Positions 37,699 through 46,549 are shown, numbered from the stretch's first letter. The stretch: 64,000 nt of DNA from Sedimentibacter sp. MB35-C1 (GCF_030913635.1 NZ_CP133188.1:3472001-3536000), one strand, 5' to 3'. The notes: a model not told the origin generated them from the letters alone. Numbers and translations are program-made.

Positions 37699-38793
37699 AT
37701 GAAAAAAGAAGGCCAGATCAGAATCCCTTCCGGTTGTGCTATATCCGGAATATTCTCTAAAGACAACAGAAAAATTAATGGCGAAACAATTATTAAATCA
37801 ATTTCTACTATGCATGATCGTTCCAACGGACTTGGAGGCGGATTCGCCGGATACGGAATTTATCCTCAGTACAAGGAACTTTATGCTTTTCATGTCTTTT
37901 ATGAAAATATAGCATCAAAAAAAGAATGTGAGGACTTTCTCGAAAATCACTTTGATATAGAAAACCTCTCTAAAATACCTATAAGAAAAACTTCTTCCAT
38001 AACCGATGAACCGCTTATATGGCGGTATTTCTTATATCCAAGGCACTCTAAATTAGCGGACTCTCAGTTGGATGAAAAAGAATTTACCGCACGCTGTGTA
38101 ATAAGGATTAATTCCGACATTAACGGAGCTTATGTGTTTTCCAGCGGAAAAAACATGGGTGTTTTCAAGGCTGTTGGCTTTCCTGAAGATGTAGGATATT
38201 TCTACAGGCTTGAAGAATATGATGGCTACTGCTGGACTTCACACGGCAGATATCCAACAAACACTCCCGGTTGGTGGGGAGGAGCACATCCTTTTGCACT
38301 GCTTGATTTTTCTGTTGTTCACAACGGAGAAATTTCATCATACGACACAAACCGAAGGTTTATGGAGATGTTTGGTTATAAATGCACTCTGTTAACCGAC
38401 ACAGAAGTAATCACATATATAATCGACTATCTTGTCAGAAACCAGGGCCTTACGCTAACTGAAACGGCAAATGTTATAGCTGCGCCATTCTGGTCAACAA
38501 TAGAAATGAAAAACTCGAATGAAAAAGCTAAGCTGAAATATTTGAGAAATGCATTCAGCAGCCTTTTGATTACCGGACCATTTTCAATACTTCTCGGATT
38601 TGAAAACGGCATTATGGCGCTTAATGACAGACTCAAACTTCGCTCAATGGTAGTAGCAGAAAAAAATGATATGTTTTATGCAGCCAGCGAAGAATGTGCT
38701 ATAAGAATCATTGAGCAAAATCCAGATAAAATTTGGTCGCCTGCAGGCGGAGAGCCTGTTATTGCAACGTTAAAGGAAGGTGCATCAAAATGA
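37699..38793 (+). CDS. Glutamate synthase-type glutamine amidotransferase subunit (GltB N-terminal domain/GlxB-like)
   Basis: A 364-residue class II amidotransferase that would release ammonia from glutamine. Motifs: SGCAISGIF (the presumed nucleophile Cys13, exposed only if the first 12 residues are removed), GLGGGFAGYGIYP, SHGRYPTNTPGWWGGAHPF (about 191-209), VHNGEISSYDTNRRF and LTDTEVITYIIDYL. It is the stand-alone equivalent of the N-terminal domain of large glutamate synthase. AGGAGGG precedes the ATG. Its stop overlaps the start of the FMN subunit gene (ATGA). The same three-subunit plus GlnA-like set occurs in N-methylglutamate synthase of methylotrophs, so a different amine substrate cannot be excluded. 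Confidence 0.85.
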   Translation: MKKEGQIRIPSGCAISGIFSKDNRKINGETIIKSISTMHDRSNGLGGGFAGYGIYPQYKELYAFHVFYENIASKKECEDFLENHFDIENLSKIPIRKTSSITDEPLIWRYFLYPRHSKLADSQLDEKEFTARCVIRINSDINGAYVFSSGKNMGVFKAVGFPEDVGYFYRLEEYDGYCWTSHGRYPTNTPGWWGGAHPFALLDFSVVHNGEISSYDTNRRFMEMFGYKCTLLTDTEVITYIIDYLVRNQGLTLTETANVIAAPFWSTIEMKNSNEKAKLKYLRNAFSSLLITGPFSILLGFENGIMALNDRLKLRSMVVAEKNDMFYAASEECAIRIIEQNPDKIWSPAGGEPVIATLKEGASK

Positions 38794-40295
38794 AAACAAA
38801 TTTATTCTACCCTGATTATGAAATCATAAGAGATGATAACAAATGCATAAGCTGTAAAATCTGCATAAACCAGTGTTCAAATGATGTGCACGTATATAAC
38901 GAAAAACTAAATAAAATAACCGCTGACAACAGAAAATGCGTAAACTGTCACAGATGTGTCGCCACGTGTCCTGTCACAGCATTAAAAATAGTGAAAACTG
39001 ATCATGCGTTCAAAATTAACAACAACTGGAACGAAACTGCAATTGAAGAAATATATAAGCAAGCTGAAAGCGGTGGTGTACTGTTATCTTCTATGGGAAC
39101 TCCGAGCAAATACCCTGTTTATTGGGATAAGATCTTAATAAATGCTTCACAAGTAACAAATCCTTCAATAGATTCACTTAGAGAACCGATGGAAACAAAA
39201 GTTTTTCTTGGTAAAAAACCGGATAAAATATTGAGAGATAAAAACGGAAACATAAAAACAGATATGGAACCTCAGCTTGAACTTTCTGTTCCCATACTAT
39301 TTAGTGCAATGTCCTACGGTTCCATAAGCTACAATGCCCATGAATGTCTTGCAAGGGCATCTGAAAAATTAGGAATACTTTATAACACAGGCGAAGGAGG
39401 TCTTCATAAAAATCTATACAAATACGGCGGCAATACAATTGTGCAGGTTGCCTCCGGGCGTTTTGGAGTTCATAAAGAATACCTTGAAATCGGAGCCGCC
39501 ATAGAAATTAAAATGGGTCAGGGAGCAAAACCCGGTATAGGCGGACATCTGCCCGGTTCCAAAATAGTGGGTGATATTTCAAATACAAGAATGATACCGG
39601 AAGGAAATGCCGCCATATCGCCAGCGCCGCACCATGACATTTATTCTATAGAAGATTTAAGACAATTAATCTATTCTTTAAAGGAAGCAACTGATTATAA
39701 AAAACCAATTATAGTAAAGGTAGCTGCAGTTCACAACATATCTGCTATTGCAAGCGGTATCGCCCGCTCAGGTGCAGATATTATTGCAATAGACGGCTTC
39801 AGGGGAGGAACGGGAGCTGCCCCCACAAGAATAAGGGATAATGTGGGGATACCAATTGAACTTGCACTGGCATGCGTGGATCAGAGACTCAGAGAGGAAG
39901 GAATACGCGGAAATATTTCAATTTTGGCAAGCGGAAGCATTCGAAACAGCTCTGATATTGTAAAGGCAATTGCCCTTGGAGCAGATGCTGTATATGCAGC
40001 CACAGCTCCTATGATAGCAATGGGGTGCCACGTATGCAGAAGCTGTCATTTAGGAAACTGTAACTGGGGTATAGCCACACAGAACCCGGAGCTTGTTAAA
40101 AGACTTGATATAGATGAAGGCAGTCAAAGACTTTATAATTTAATTTCTGCATGGAAAAGTGAAATAAAAGAAATGATGGGCGGAATGGGAATAAATTCAA
40201 TTGAAGCCCTCAAGGGCAACCGCCTTATGCTAAGAGGAATAGGTTTAAACGAAAAAGAATTAGAAATATTAGGAATAAAACACGCCGGAGAATAA
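38790..40295 (+). CDS. Glutamate synthase FMN/Fe-S catalytic subunit (GltB domain 2/GlxD-like)
   Basis: A 501-residue flavoprotein that would convert 2-oxoglutarate and ammonia to glutamate. The N-terminal ferredoxin-like part has two 4Fe-4S motifs: CISCKICINQC (about 16-26) and CVNCHRCVATCP (about 50-61). The FMN-binding barrel has PILFSAMSYGSISYNAHE, NTGEGGLHKNLYKYG, KMGQGAKPGIGGHLPG, GADIIAIDGFRGGTGAAPT and the late Fe-S segment CHVCRSCHLGNCNWGIAT. I place the start at 38790, where ATG overlaps the upstream TGA. The built-in ferredoxin domain suggests reduced ferredoxin or a partner flavoprotein as electron donor; no small GltD subunit is present here. Confidence 0.92.
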   Translation: MKTNLFYPDYEIIRDDNKCISCKICINQCSNDVHVYNEKLNKITADNRKCVNCHRCVATCPVTALKIVKTDHAFKINNNWNETAIEEIYKQAESGGVLLSSMGTPSKYPVYWDKILINASQVTNPSIDSLREPMETKVFLGKKPDKILRDKNGNIKTDMEPQLELSVPILFSAMSYGSISYNAHECLARASEKLGILYNTGEGGLHKNLYKYGGNTIVQVASGRFGVHKEYLEIGAAIEIKMGQGAKPGIGGHLPGSKIVGDISNTRMIPEGNAAISPAPHHDIYSIEDLRQLIYSLKEATDYKKPIIVKVAAVHNISAIASGIARSGADIIAIDGFRGGTGAAPTRIRDNVGIPIELALACVDQRLREEGIRGNISILASGSIRNSSDIVKAIALGADAVYAATAPMIAMGCHVCRSCHLGNCNWGIATQNPELVKRLDIDEGSQRLYNLISAWKSEIKEMMGGMGINSIEALKGNRLMLRGIGLNEKELEILGIKHAGE

Positions 40296-40307
40296 AGGAG
40301 ACCAACT

Positions 40308-41030
40308 ATGATTATTAATGCTGAAAAACTCAATTTTAAGGATTTAAACAATATCATAAAGCATTCAGATGACAAGACTATTAATATAACGGACTGTATA
40401 GGTCAAAGATACATTGCAAGCGGCTTATCCGAAAAAAATATTTTTATAAAAGGAACTCCGGGAAATGCACTTGGTTCATACTTGAACGGTTCTAATATAA
40501 CCGTACTTGCAAATGTTCAGGATGCTGTCGGCGACACAATGAACGAAGGTAAAATATATGTTCACGGTTCAAGCGGAGATGCCGCAGGGTATGCCATGAG
40601 AGGAGGTAAAATATTTATAAAAGGCAATGCAGGCTACAGAACCGGCATTCATATGAAATCATACCGTGATAAGCTGCCTGTCATTGTAATAGGAGGATCA
40701 GCAGGCAGCTTTCTCGGTGAATATCAAGCAGGTGGAATTATTATTGTTCTCGGCATTAATTCCGATTATGACCCTCCGGTTGGATATTTTTGCGCTGCCG
40801 GAATGTACGGAGGAAAAATATACTTGAGATGCAATAACCCTCCCAAGGATATTCCATCTCAAATCAACGCACACATTGCAGATAAGAATGACCTTAGAGA
40901 AATAGAAAGCTATATCGATGAATTCTGCGTTGAGTTTAATTTTAATAAAGATAAAATTTTTTCTCATAACTTTTATGTGCTTACTCCAAATGCTCAAAAT
41001 CAATATAAACAGCTTTATATCGACAATTAA
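40308..41030 (+). CDS. Glutamate synthase GXGXG-domain subunit (GltB domain 3/GlxC-like)
   Basis: A 240-residue protein made of the right-handed beta-helix seen at the C-terminus of large glutamate synthase. Repeating Gly-rich turns are visible: GTPGNALGSYLNGSNITVLANVQDAVGDTMNEGKIYVHG-type sequence at about 45-85, then GDAAGYAMRGGKIFIKGNAGYRTGIHMKS and GGSAGSFLGEYQAGGIIIVLG. The domain holds the other parts together and helps channel ammonia. AGGAG precedes the ATG, 12 bp after the FMN subunit gene. It completes the split enzyme together with the two genes before it. Confidence 0.92.
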   Translation: MIINAEKLNFKDLNNIIKHSDDKTINITDCIGQRYIASGLSEKNIFIKGTPGNALGSYLNGSNITVLANVQDAVGDTMNEGKIYVHGSSGDAAGYAMRGGKIFIKGNAGYRTGIHMKSYRDKLPVIVIGGSAGSFLGEYQAGGIIIVLGINSDYDPPVGYFCAAGMYGGKIYLRCNNPPKDIPSQINAHIADKNDLREIESYIDEFCVEFNFNKDKIFSHNFYVLTPNAQNQYKQLYIDN

Positions 41031-41069
41031 ATATTGTATAATAATAAAAAGTTATTCGGAGGTGAACCA

Positions 41070-42401
41070 ATGAAATATACAATGGATGAGGTCTTACAAT
41101 TTATTGATGACAATGATGTTAAATTTGTTCGATTGTCTTTTTGCGATATATTTGGAACTGTAAAGAATATATCTATATTATCTGAAGAACTGCCGAGAGC
41201 ATTTGAAAGCGGAATTTCATTTGATGCTTCTTCCATAAGAGGCTTTCTGAATGTGGAGGAATCTGATCTTTTTCTGTATCCAGATCCTTCAACATTGTCT
41301 ATATTGCCTTGGAGGCCGCAACAGGGAAGAGTAGTCAGGTTTTACTGCAACATAAAATATCAGGACGGAACACCTTTTGAAGGCGACGGAAGAGAAATAC
41401 TTCAAAGAGCTGTTGATGTTGCGAAGAAACAAGGATATCGTGTAGAAATAGGACCGGAATGTGAATTTTATTTATTTGAAGAAGATGAAAAGGGATACCC
41501 CACAAAAATACCTCATGATAATGCGGCATATTTTGATCTTGCTCCTCTTGACAAAGGTGAAAATGTTCGAAGAGACATAAGTCTGACTTTAGAGCAGATG
41601 GGAATACACCCTGAATGTTCTCATCACGAGCAGGGCCCTGGACAAAATGAAATTGATTTTAAATACAGCGATGCCATGTCTGCGGCAGACAATCTCGTAA
41701 CATTCAAATCGGTGGTTAAGACAATAGCGCATCTAAACGGGCTGTACGCATCCTTCATGCCCAAGCCGCTTAAAAATTACAGTGGAAGCGGCCTTCATAT
41801 TAATATTTCATTGCTTAAAAATAACAATAATTTGTTTGACAATTTATTTGATGATGGACAAAACATTATGTCCGATGAGGCAGAAAGCTTTATAGCCGGT
41901 ATTTTGAATAGGATAAGAGAAATCACCGCATTTTTGAACCCTCTCACTAATTCCTACAGCCGTTTGGGAAGCTATTCTGCACCGAGATTTGTAACATGGT
42001 CATATCAGAACAGGTCACAGCTTATAAGAATACCGGCAGCAGACGGCATATATTCGAGAATGGAACTTCGTTCATCAGATCCCAGCTGCAACCCTTACTA
42101 TGCATTTTCCCTGCTGATATATGCGGGACTGGAAGGAATCAATGAAAATATGAAACTAAAACCTCCGTCAAACATTAATTTGTTTGAGGCGGGTGACGAA
42201 ACGCTGAAAAACTATGAAACAATTCCGGAATCTTTGGAGAAAGCAATAGAATGTGCAATGAACAGCCAGTTTATCGCAAGATGTATACCTAAAAGAACTC
42301 TCGGGAAATATATTGCTGCAAAATTAGAAGAGTGCAAGCAGCATGAAATGGCAGAAAACAAAGATGATTTCGAGCATGTTACTTATTTTTATAAAATATG
42401 A
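41070..42401 (+). CDS. glnA: Glutamine synthetase type I
   Basis: A 443-residue GSI. Motifs: VRLSFCDIFGTVKNI (about 18-32), GISFDASSIRGF (about 49-60), GPECEFYLF, HHEQGPGQNEIDFKY, NYSGSGLHINISL (ATP region), NSYSRLGSYSAPRFVTWSYQNRSQLIRIP and ELRSSDPSCNPYYAFSLLIYAGLEGI. Length and lack of an adenylylation-type region match the Gram-positive GSI-alpha form, which is usually feedback-inhibited. The start at 41070 has GGAGGTG upstream. The gene is fourth in the glutamate synthase operon and so falls under the same attenuator; the ANTAR gene follows 57 bp later. Product glutamine feeds the synthase encoded before it. Confidence 0.95.
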   Translation: MKYTMDEVLQFIDDNDVKFVRLSFCDIFGTVKNISILSEELPRAFESGISFDASSIRGFLNVEESDLFLYPDPSTLSILPWRPQQGRVVRFYCNIKYQDGTPFEGDGREILQRAVDVAKKQGYRVEIGPECEFYLFEEDEKGYPTKIPHDNAAYFDLAPLDKGENVRRDISLTLEQMGIHPECSHHEQGPGQNEIDFKYSDAMSAADNLVTFKSVVKTIAHLNGLYASFMPKPLKNYSGSGLHINISLLKNNNNLFDNLFDDGQNIMSDEAESFIAGILNRIREITAFLNPLTNSYSRLGSYSAPRFVTWSYQNRSQLIRIPAADGIYSRMELRSSDPSCNPYYAFSLLIYAGLEGINENMKLKPPSNINLFEAGDETLKNYETIPESLEKAIECAMNSQFIARCIPKRTLGKYIAAKLEECKQHEMAENKDDFEHVTYFYKI

Positions 42402-42458
42402 CGCCGGAAATAAAGATGCACCTGACTTTGCTTAAATAATACGAGAGGTGGTGATTTC

Positions 42459-43028
42459 ATGGATAGTGCACTTATTGTATGCGGCTCTGATAAAGGAATC
42501 CAAGTCATATCAAAGCTGATGAATGACAATGCAAAAACACAGACATCTTCTGCTAAAAGCAGCTCCGAGGCAAGGCGTTTAATAAATGATTCAGACTATG
42601 ACATTATTGTTATTAATGCTCCTCTTCCCGATGAATTCGGTGATAATCTTGCAGTCACTATTACTGAAATCAGTTCATCTGGGGTTATATTGATTGTTAA
42701 CAACGAAATGGTTGATGATATATCGGCAAAGGTTGAAAATTATGGAGTTCTTATCATTGCAAAACCTATTATAAGACAGGTTTTTACGCAGACTCAGAAA
42801 TTTGCACTGGCATCTAATAGACGAATAATGGGGCTGAAAAGCGAAAATATTTCCTTACAGCAGAAAATAGAAGAAATACGTATTGTGACAAGAGCCAAGT
42901 GTGTGCTCATTCAATATTTAAACATGACAGAAAGCCAGGCACACCGGTATATAGAAAAGCAGGCCATGGACATGAGAACATCCAGACAGGTAATAGCCCA
43001 AAATATATTAAAAACATATGAATCATGA
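42459..43028 (+). CDS. ANTAR-domain antitermination regulator with pseudo-receiver
   Basis: A 189-residue regulator: receiver-like domain (1-120), coiled-coil linker (about 128-140) and ANTAR domain (about 135-188). The ANTAR part shows IRIVTRAKCVLIQYLNMTESQAHRYIEKQAMDMRTSRQVIAQNIL, with the conserved aromatic and Ala residues of the family, which binds paired hexaloop RNA hairpins to prevent termination. In the receiver, the expected phospho-acceptor Asp is Asn53 (DIIVINAPLPDE), although the Lys in AKP remains, so classical phosphorylation is unlikely. It resembles NitR-type proteins encoded beside glnA in clostridia. It is last in the nitrogen operon, and two leaders in the window carry candidate target hairpins. 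Confidence 0.92.
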   Translation: MDSALIVCGSDKGIQVISKLMNDNAKTQTSSAKSSSEARRLINDSDYDIIVINAPLPDEFGDNLAVTITEISSSGVILIVNNEMVDDISAKVENYGVLIIAKPIIRQVFTQTQKFALASNRRIMGLKSENISLQQKIEEIRIVTRAKCVLIQYLNMTESQAHRYIEKQAMDMRTSRQVIAQNILKTYES

Positions 43029-43251
43029 ACTATTTCAGCATAAAACGAGCTGCCAGTACCAGGACTTGCCAGCCAAAATGATGATACATTACCATACTGC
43101 TTTACGTTAAAAAAATTAACCCCAGTAAGTAGTATAGAAAATACTATTACCCACAGTATTGTTGGCGAAGAAGGTTTCCTATATCTGCATATAAAATTAT
43201 ACCGTCTTTATCTATGATAATAATATCTTTATAATTATTCTTATTACGCAT
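43029..43251 (-). pseudogene. Possible remnant of a sigma-54-type regulator
   Basis: On the minus strand, an ATG at 43251 with AAAGGA 8 nt upstream opens a 34-codon frame (to 43147). It reads like the start of a PAS sensor domain (DIIIIDKDGIILYADIGN). Further along, in a different frame (about 43029-43095), the sequence reads SPGTGSSFYAEIVH, which resembles a decayed GESGTGK-type Walker A motif of sigma-54 activators. Together they suggest a broken and internally deleted regulator gene. Similarity is by eye and weak, so this may equally be non-coding. It fills most of the 400-bp gap between the ANTAR gene and the microprotein. Confidence 0.35.
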
Positions 43252-43369
43252 GGCGATTTTCCTTTATAACGTTTTCTACTTACTGTATATTATAAAGAAT
43301 TATAACATCATAAATATTATCCTTCAATATATTAACCGCGGCCATTTTTATAATCCTCAAATAAAAATC

Positions 43370-43404
43370 AGATGCTGCAGCAAATAAAATTACTGCAGCA
43401 TCTT
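43370..43404 (-). terminator. Terminator after Pro/Cys microprotein gene
   Basis: 10-bp perfect arms (GATGCTGCAG / CTGCAGCATC) with a 12-14 nt loop are followed by T-rich sequence on both strands; it lies about 25 bp after the small ORF's stop. Confidence 0.75.
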
Positions 43405-43427
43405 ACTTTATTTTACACTAAAAAAAT

Positions 43428-43553
43428 CTAGCATCTCCTGTTTCGGCAGCCGCATTTCGGCGGTGGTGGCGGAGGTGGTGGAGGAGGACAGCTGCACCTT
43501 CCGAAACCGTATCCGAGCAATAGCCAGGGTATTATTCTACATAGCATATTCAT
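43428..43553 (-). CDS. Pro/Cys-rich microprotein (41 aa)
   Basis: A small ORF of 41 codons. It encodes a hydrophobic, Trp-containing N-terminus (CRIIPWLLLGYGFG), then CSC, a run of nine prolines, and KCGC ending in a basic, Cys-containing tail. AAGGA precedes two possible ATG codons (43553 and 43547); spacing favours the second. A strong terminator follows, which supports a real transcription unit. The composition (Cys-X-Cys pairs around a polyproline rod) suggests a membrane-inserted or metal-binding peptide. I do not know the function; similar small proteins may exist in Clostridia. Confidence 0.6.
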   Translation of the reverse strand: MNMLCRIIPWLLLGYGFGRCSCPPPPPPPPPPKCGCRNRRC

Positions 43554-43658
43554 CAATCCTTTTTTTATGCTTACAATATACTATTCTTGTCCTGACAGTA
43601 AGTTACAGAAAATCCGACACTCCTTTAAATATTTTTTACACTGCTAAAAAACCCGGTA

Positions 43659-45083
43659 TTACTTGTATTTGTCGTTTATTATCTGTTTAACCAGTTCTTT
43701 GGCCAGAACAGCATCTGCCCTGCCCTTAGTTTCTCTCATAATGTATCCCATTATTGCACCTATGGCTTTTTCTTTGCCATCCAAATACTGAATCGCCGCT
43801 TTTTCGTTCGATTCAATAGCTTTTTCGCATATACTCCTGAGAGCATCCTCATCTATACCTTCCATATCCTTTTCAGTAATAAATGATTTCGCAGGCTTTC
43901 CTGTATCAAGCATTTGCTCCAATACATTTCTGGCCATACTTGAGTTTATCTTTTTCTTTTCTGTTAAAATAACAAGCTCGTTTAAAAATTCAGGAGGAAT
44001 AGGAATATTGCATTCTTCCTTCTCGGTATCCGTTGAAAGACGCCTGAATATGCTTCCCAACATATAATTAGCCGTTATCTTTTTGTTTTCCACATTATCT
44101 GAAGCTTTCTCAAAATATTCAGCTACTTTTTTATATTTAGTTAACAGTTCGGCATCATCCTGTGACAAGCCCATTTCATCAATGAACCGTGCCAGCTTTT
44201 CTCCCGGAAGCTCCGGAAGGCTTTCTTTATATTTTTGTATTTCTTCATCCAAAATGGATATGGTAACCAAATCCGGGTCCCTAAAATATCTGTAATCATC
44301 AGCATCTTCCTTGCCGCGCATGCTTTCCGTAATATTTAAATCGGAGTTGTATCTCCTTGTTTCCTGTTCTATTTCTCCTCCGCTTTCCAATATGTCAATC
44401 TGCCTGTTAAACTCATATTCCATTGCCTTTGAAATAAAGTTCAGTGAATTCATATTTTTAATTTCAGTCCTGGTTCCGAATTTTTCATCACCTTTTTTCC
44501 TCACTGAAATATTTACATCGCACCTTAGAGAACCTTCCTGCATTTTTACATCCGACACACCTATATACTTCATTGTGAGTCTGAGCTTTTCTATATATTC
44601 AATCGCTTCTTCAATGCTCCTTATGTCAGGCTCCGATACTATTTCTATCAGCGGAACTCCTCCTCTGTTGTAGTCGACGTATACATCTCCACGTTCATGC
44701 ACAAGCTTACCTGCATCCTCCTCTATATGGATACGGGTAATATTGATGTTTTTTCCTGATGACAATGTTATGAATCCTTGCTCGCAAAGCGGCTTGTCAT
44801 ACTGGGATATCTGATATGCCTTAGGAAGGTCCGGATATACATAATTCTTGCGGTCCATCTTTGAAATTTTTCTTATTTTGCAGTTTGTGGCTAGTCCGGC
44901 CTTAACTGCATATTCAACTACTGCCTTGTTCAGCTTCGGAAGTGTCCCCGGTAGCCCTATGCACACAGGGCAGCAATGGGTATTCGGCTCTCCGCCAAAC
45001 TCTGTTGTACACTGGCAAAATATTTTTGTCTTAGTTGAAAGCTCTACATGAGTTTCAAGTCCTGCAACCATTTCCCAACTCAT
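43659..45083 (-). CDS. gatB: Asp/Glu-tRNA amidotransferase subunit B
   Basis: GatB binds misacylated Asp-tRNA(Asn) or Glu-tRNA(Gln) and phosphorylates the acyl group for amidation. The 474-residue protein has the N-terminal catalytic cradle with GLETHVELSTKTKIFCQC (about 9-26), PNTHCCPVCIGLPGTLP (zinc-site Cys), KMDRKNYVYPDLPKAYQISQYD and RCDVNISV. The C-terminal YqeY-like tail domain ends in MGYIMRETKGRADAVLAKELVKQII. Its start overlaps the gatA stop (ATGA). It is the last gene of the T-box controlled aspS-gatCAB operon. Confidence 0.96.
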   Translation of the reverse strand: MSWEMVAGLETHVELSTKTKIFCQCTTEFGGEPNTHCCPVCIGLPGTLPKLNKAVVEYAVKAGLATNCKIRKISKMDRKNYVYPDLPKAYQISQYDKPLCEQGFITLSSGKNINITRIHIEEDAGKLVHERGDVYVDYNRGGVPLIEIVSEPDIRSIEEAIEYIEKLRLTMKYIGVSDVKMQEGSLRCDVNISVRKKGDEKFGTRTEIKNMNSLNFISKAMEYEFNRQIDILESGGEIEQETRRYNSDLNITESMRGKEDADDYRYFRDPDLVTISILDEEIQKYKESLPELPGEKLARFIDEMGLSQDDAELLTKYKKVAEYFEKASDNVENKKITANYMLGSIFRRLSTDTEKEECNIPIPPEFLNELVILTEKKKINSSMARNVLEQMLDTGKPAKSFITEKDMEGIDEDALRSICEKAIESNEKAAIQYLDGKEKAIGAIMGYIMRETKGRADAVLAKELVKQIINDKYK

Positions 45084-46549
45084 ATTATCTCACCTCCGTT
45101 GCAATGTTTATATATTTCTCCGTTCATCTGCTGCTCATACTGATATGCCGCATTTAATATTTTCGCATCCTCAAAGCTGTCAGCTATTAGCTGCATTCCT
45201 ATTGGAAGCCCCTTATCATCAAAGCCGCATGGTATGGACAATGCCGGCAGGCCGGCTATGTTAGCCGAAACAGTGCAAATATCTGTCAAATATGTTTCAA
45301 TGGGATCCTTTGACGTAAAATTCAATTCAAATGCAGTCGTAGGAACTGTGGGGGCAAGCAACACATCACATGATTCAAATGCACTTTTGAACGCTCTGAT
45401 TATTGAGCCCCTTAATTTCTGCGCTTTCTTGTAGTAAGCATCATAATACCCTGCGCTGAGCACATAAGTTCCCAGCATAATACGTCTCTGTACTTCTTTG
45501 CCAAAGCCTTCACTTCTCGTTTTGCATATCATGTCGTTAACATCACTGTACAACTCAGACTTATAGCCATAGCGTATTCCGTCATATCTTCCCAAGTTTG
45601 ATGATGCTTCTGCACATGCTATTATATAGTAAACCGGAAGCACGTTCTTGATTTGCGGCATATTGAAATATACAATTTCAGCTCCTAAATCTTCATATAC
45701 CTTTATTGCTTTTTCAATAGATTTTTTTATATCTTCTCTTATTCCATCAAAAAATTCCTTTGCTACTCCTATTTTCATGCCCTTTATGCTTCTATCCAAT
45801 TTGTCGGAAGTCTTTGACCTTGACCCCCTGGATGTTGCATCATTGCTGTCATAAACAGATATTGAATCATAAATACAAGCCGCATCCTCAACACATGAAG
45901 CTATGGGGCCTATCTGATCCAGACTTGATGCGTAAGCTATGAGACCATATCTTGAAACAGTTCCGTAGGTAGGCTTTAGTCCCACTAGCCCGCAGAAGCT
46001 TGCAGGCTGCCTAACAGAGCCGCCAGTATCAGAACCAAGCCCGTACACTGCAATATTTCCTGCCACAGATGAGGCCGCTCCTCCTGAACTTCCGCCGGCC
46101 ACGTGCCTCGTATCATGAGGGTTCAGAGCACCCCCGAAGCATGACGTCTCACATGACGAGCCCATGGCAAACTCATCCATGTTTGTTTTCCCCAGCAATA
46201 CAGCATTTTGGTTTTTTAATATATTCCATACCGTTGCATCATAAATGGGAACATATCCTTTCAAAATGTTGGAGCCGCATGTTGTCTCAATACCATTTGT
46301 CGATATATTATCCTTCAACGACATAGGTATTCCTTCCAAAGGCATCAGGCTCTCTCCCCTTGCTATTTTTTCATCAACTTTCTTTGCGGTTTGTAATGCT
46401 TCTTCGCCTGTAATCCTTATATAGGCATTCAGAACTTTATTTTCCTCTTCTATTCTGTCTAAGTATTCCGACGTTAACTCAGTGCATGATACCTGCTTTG
46501 TTTCAAAAAGCTTTTTTATATGTTTAATTTTACTGAATGTTCTTTCCAT
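45080..46549 (-). CDS. gatA: Asp/Glu-tRNA amidotransferase subunit A
   Basis: GatA is the glutaminase of the GatCAB complex and supplies ammonia. The 489-residue protein carries the amidase signature Ser-cisSer-Lys triad: the Lys in GIPMSLKDNIS (about 75), and the Ser pair in HVAGGSSGGAASSVA and GLGSDTGGSVRQPASFCGLVGLKPTYG (about 140-180). The ATG at 46549 has GGGAGG upstream; the open frame continues further up without a ribosome site. It lies between gatC and gatB, overlapping gatB by 4 bp. Confidence 0.96.
   Translation of the reverse strand: MERTFSKIKHIKKLFETKQVSCTELTSEYLDRIEEENKVLNAYIRITGEEALQTAKKVDEKIARGESLMPLEGIPMSLKDNISTNGIETTCGSNILKGYVPIYDATVWNILKNQNAVLLGKTNMDEFAMGSSCETSCFGGALNPHDTRHVAGGSSGGAASSVAGNIAVYGLGSDTGGSVRQPASFCGLVGLKPTYGTVSRYGLIAYASSLDQIGPIASCVEDAACIYDSISVYDSNDATSRGSRSKTSDKLDRSIKGMKIGVAKEFFDGIREDIKKSIEKAIKVYEDLGAEIVYFNMPQIKNVLPVYYIIACAEASSNLGRYDGIRYGYKSELYSDVNDMICKTRSEGFGKEVQRRIMLGTYVLSAGYYDAYYKKAQKLRGSIIRAFKSAFESCDVLLAPTVPTTAFELNFTSKDPIETYLTDICTVSANIAGLPALSIPCGFDDKGLPIGMQLIADSFEDAKILNAAYQYEQQMNGEIYKHCNGGEII

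Noticed and set aside
43463-43690. 75-codon plus-strand ORF
   Set aside because: It is antisense to the microprotein and to the gatB end, has no ribosome site, and its composition is not protein-like.
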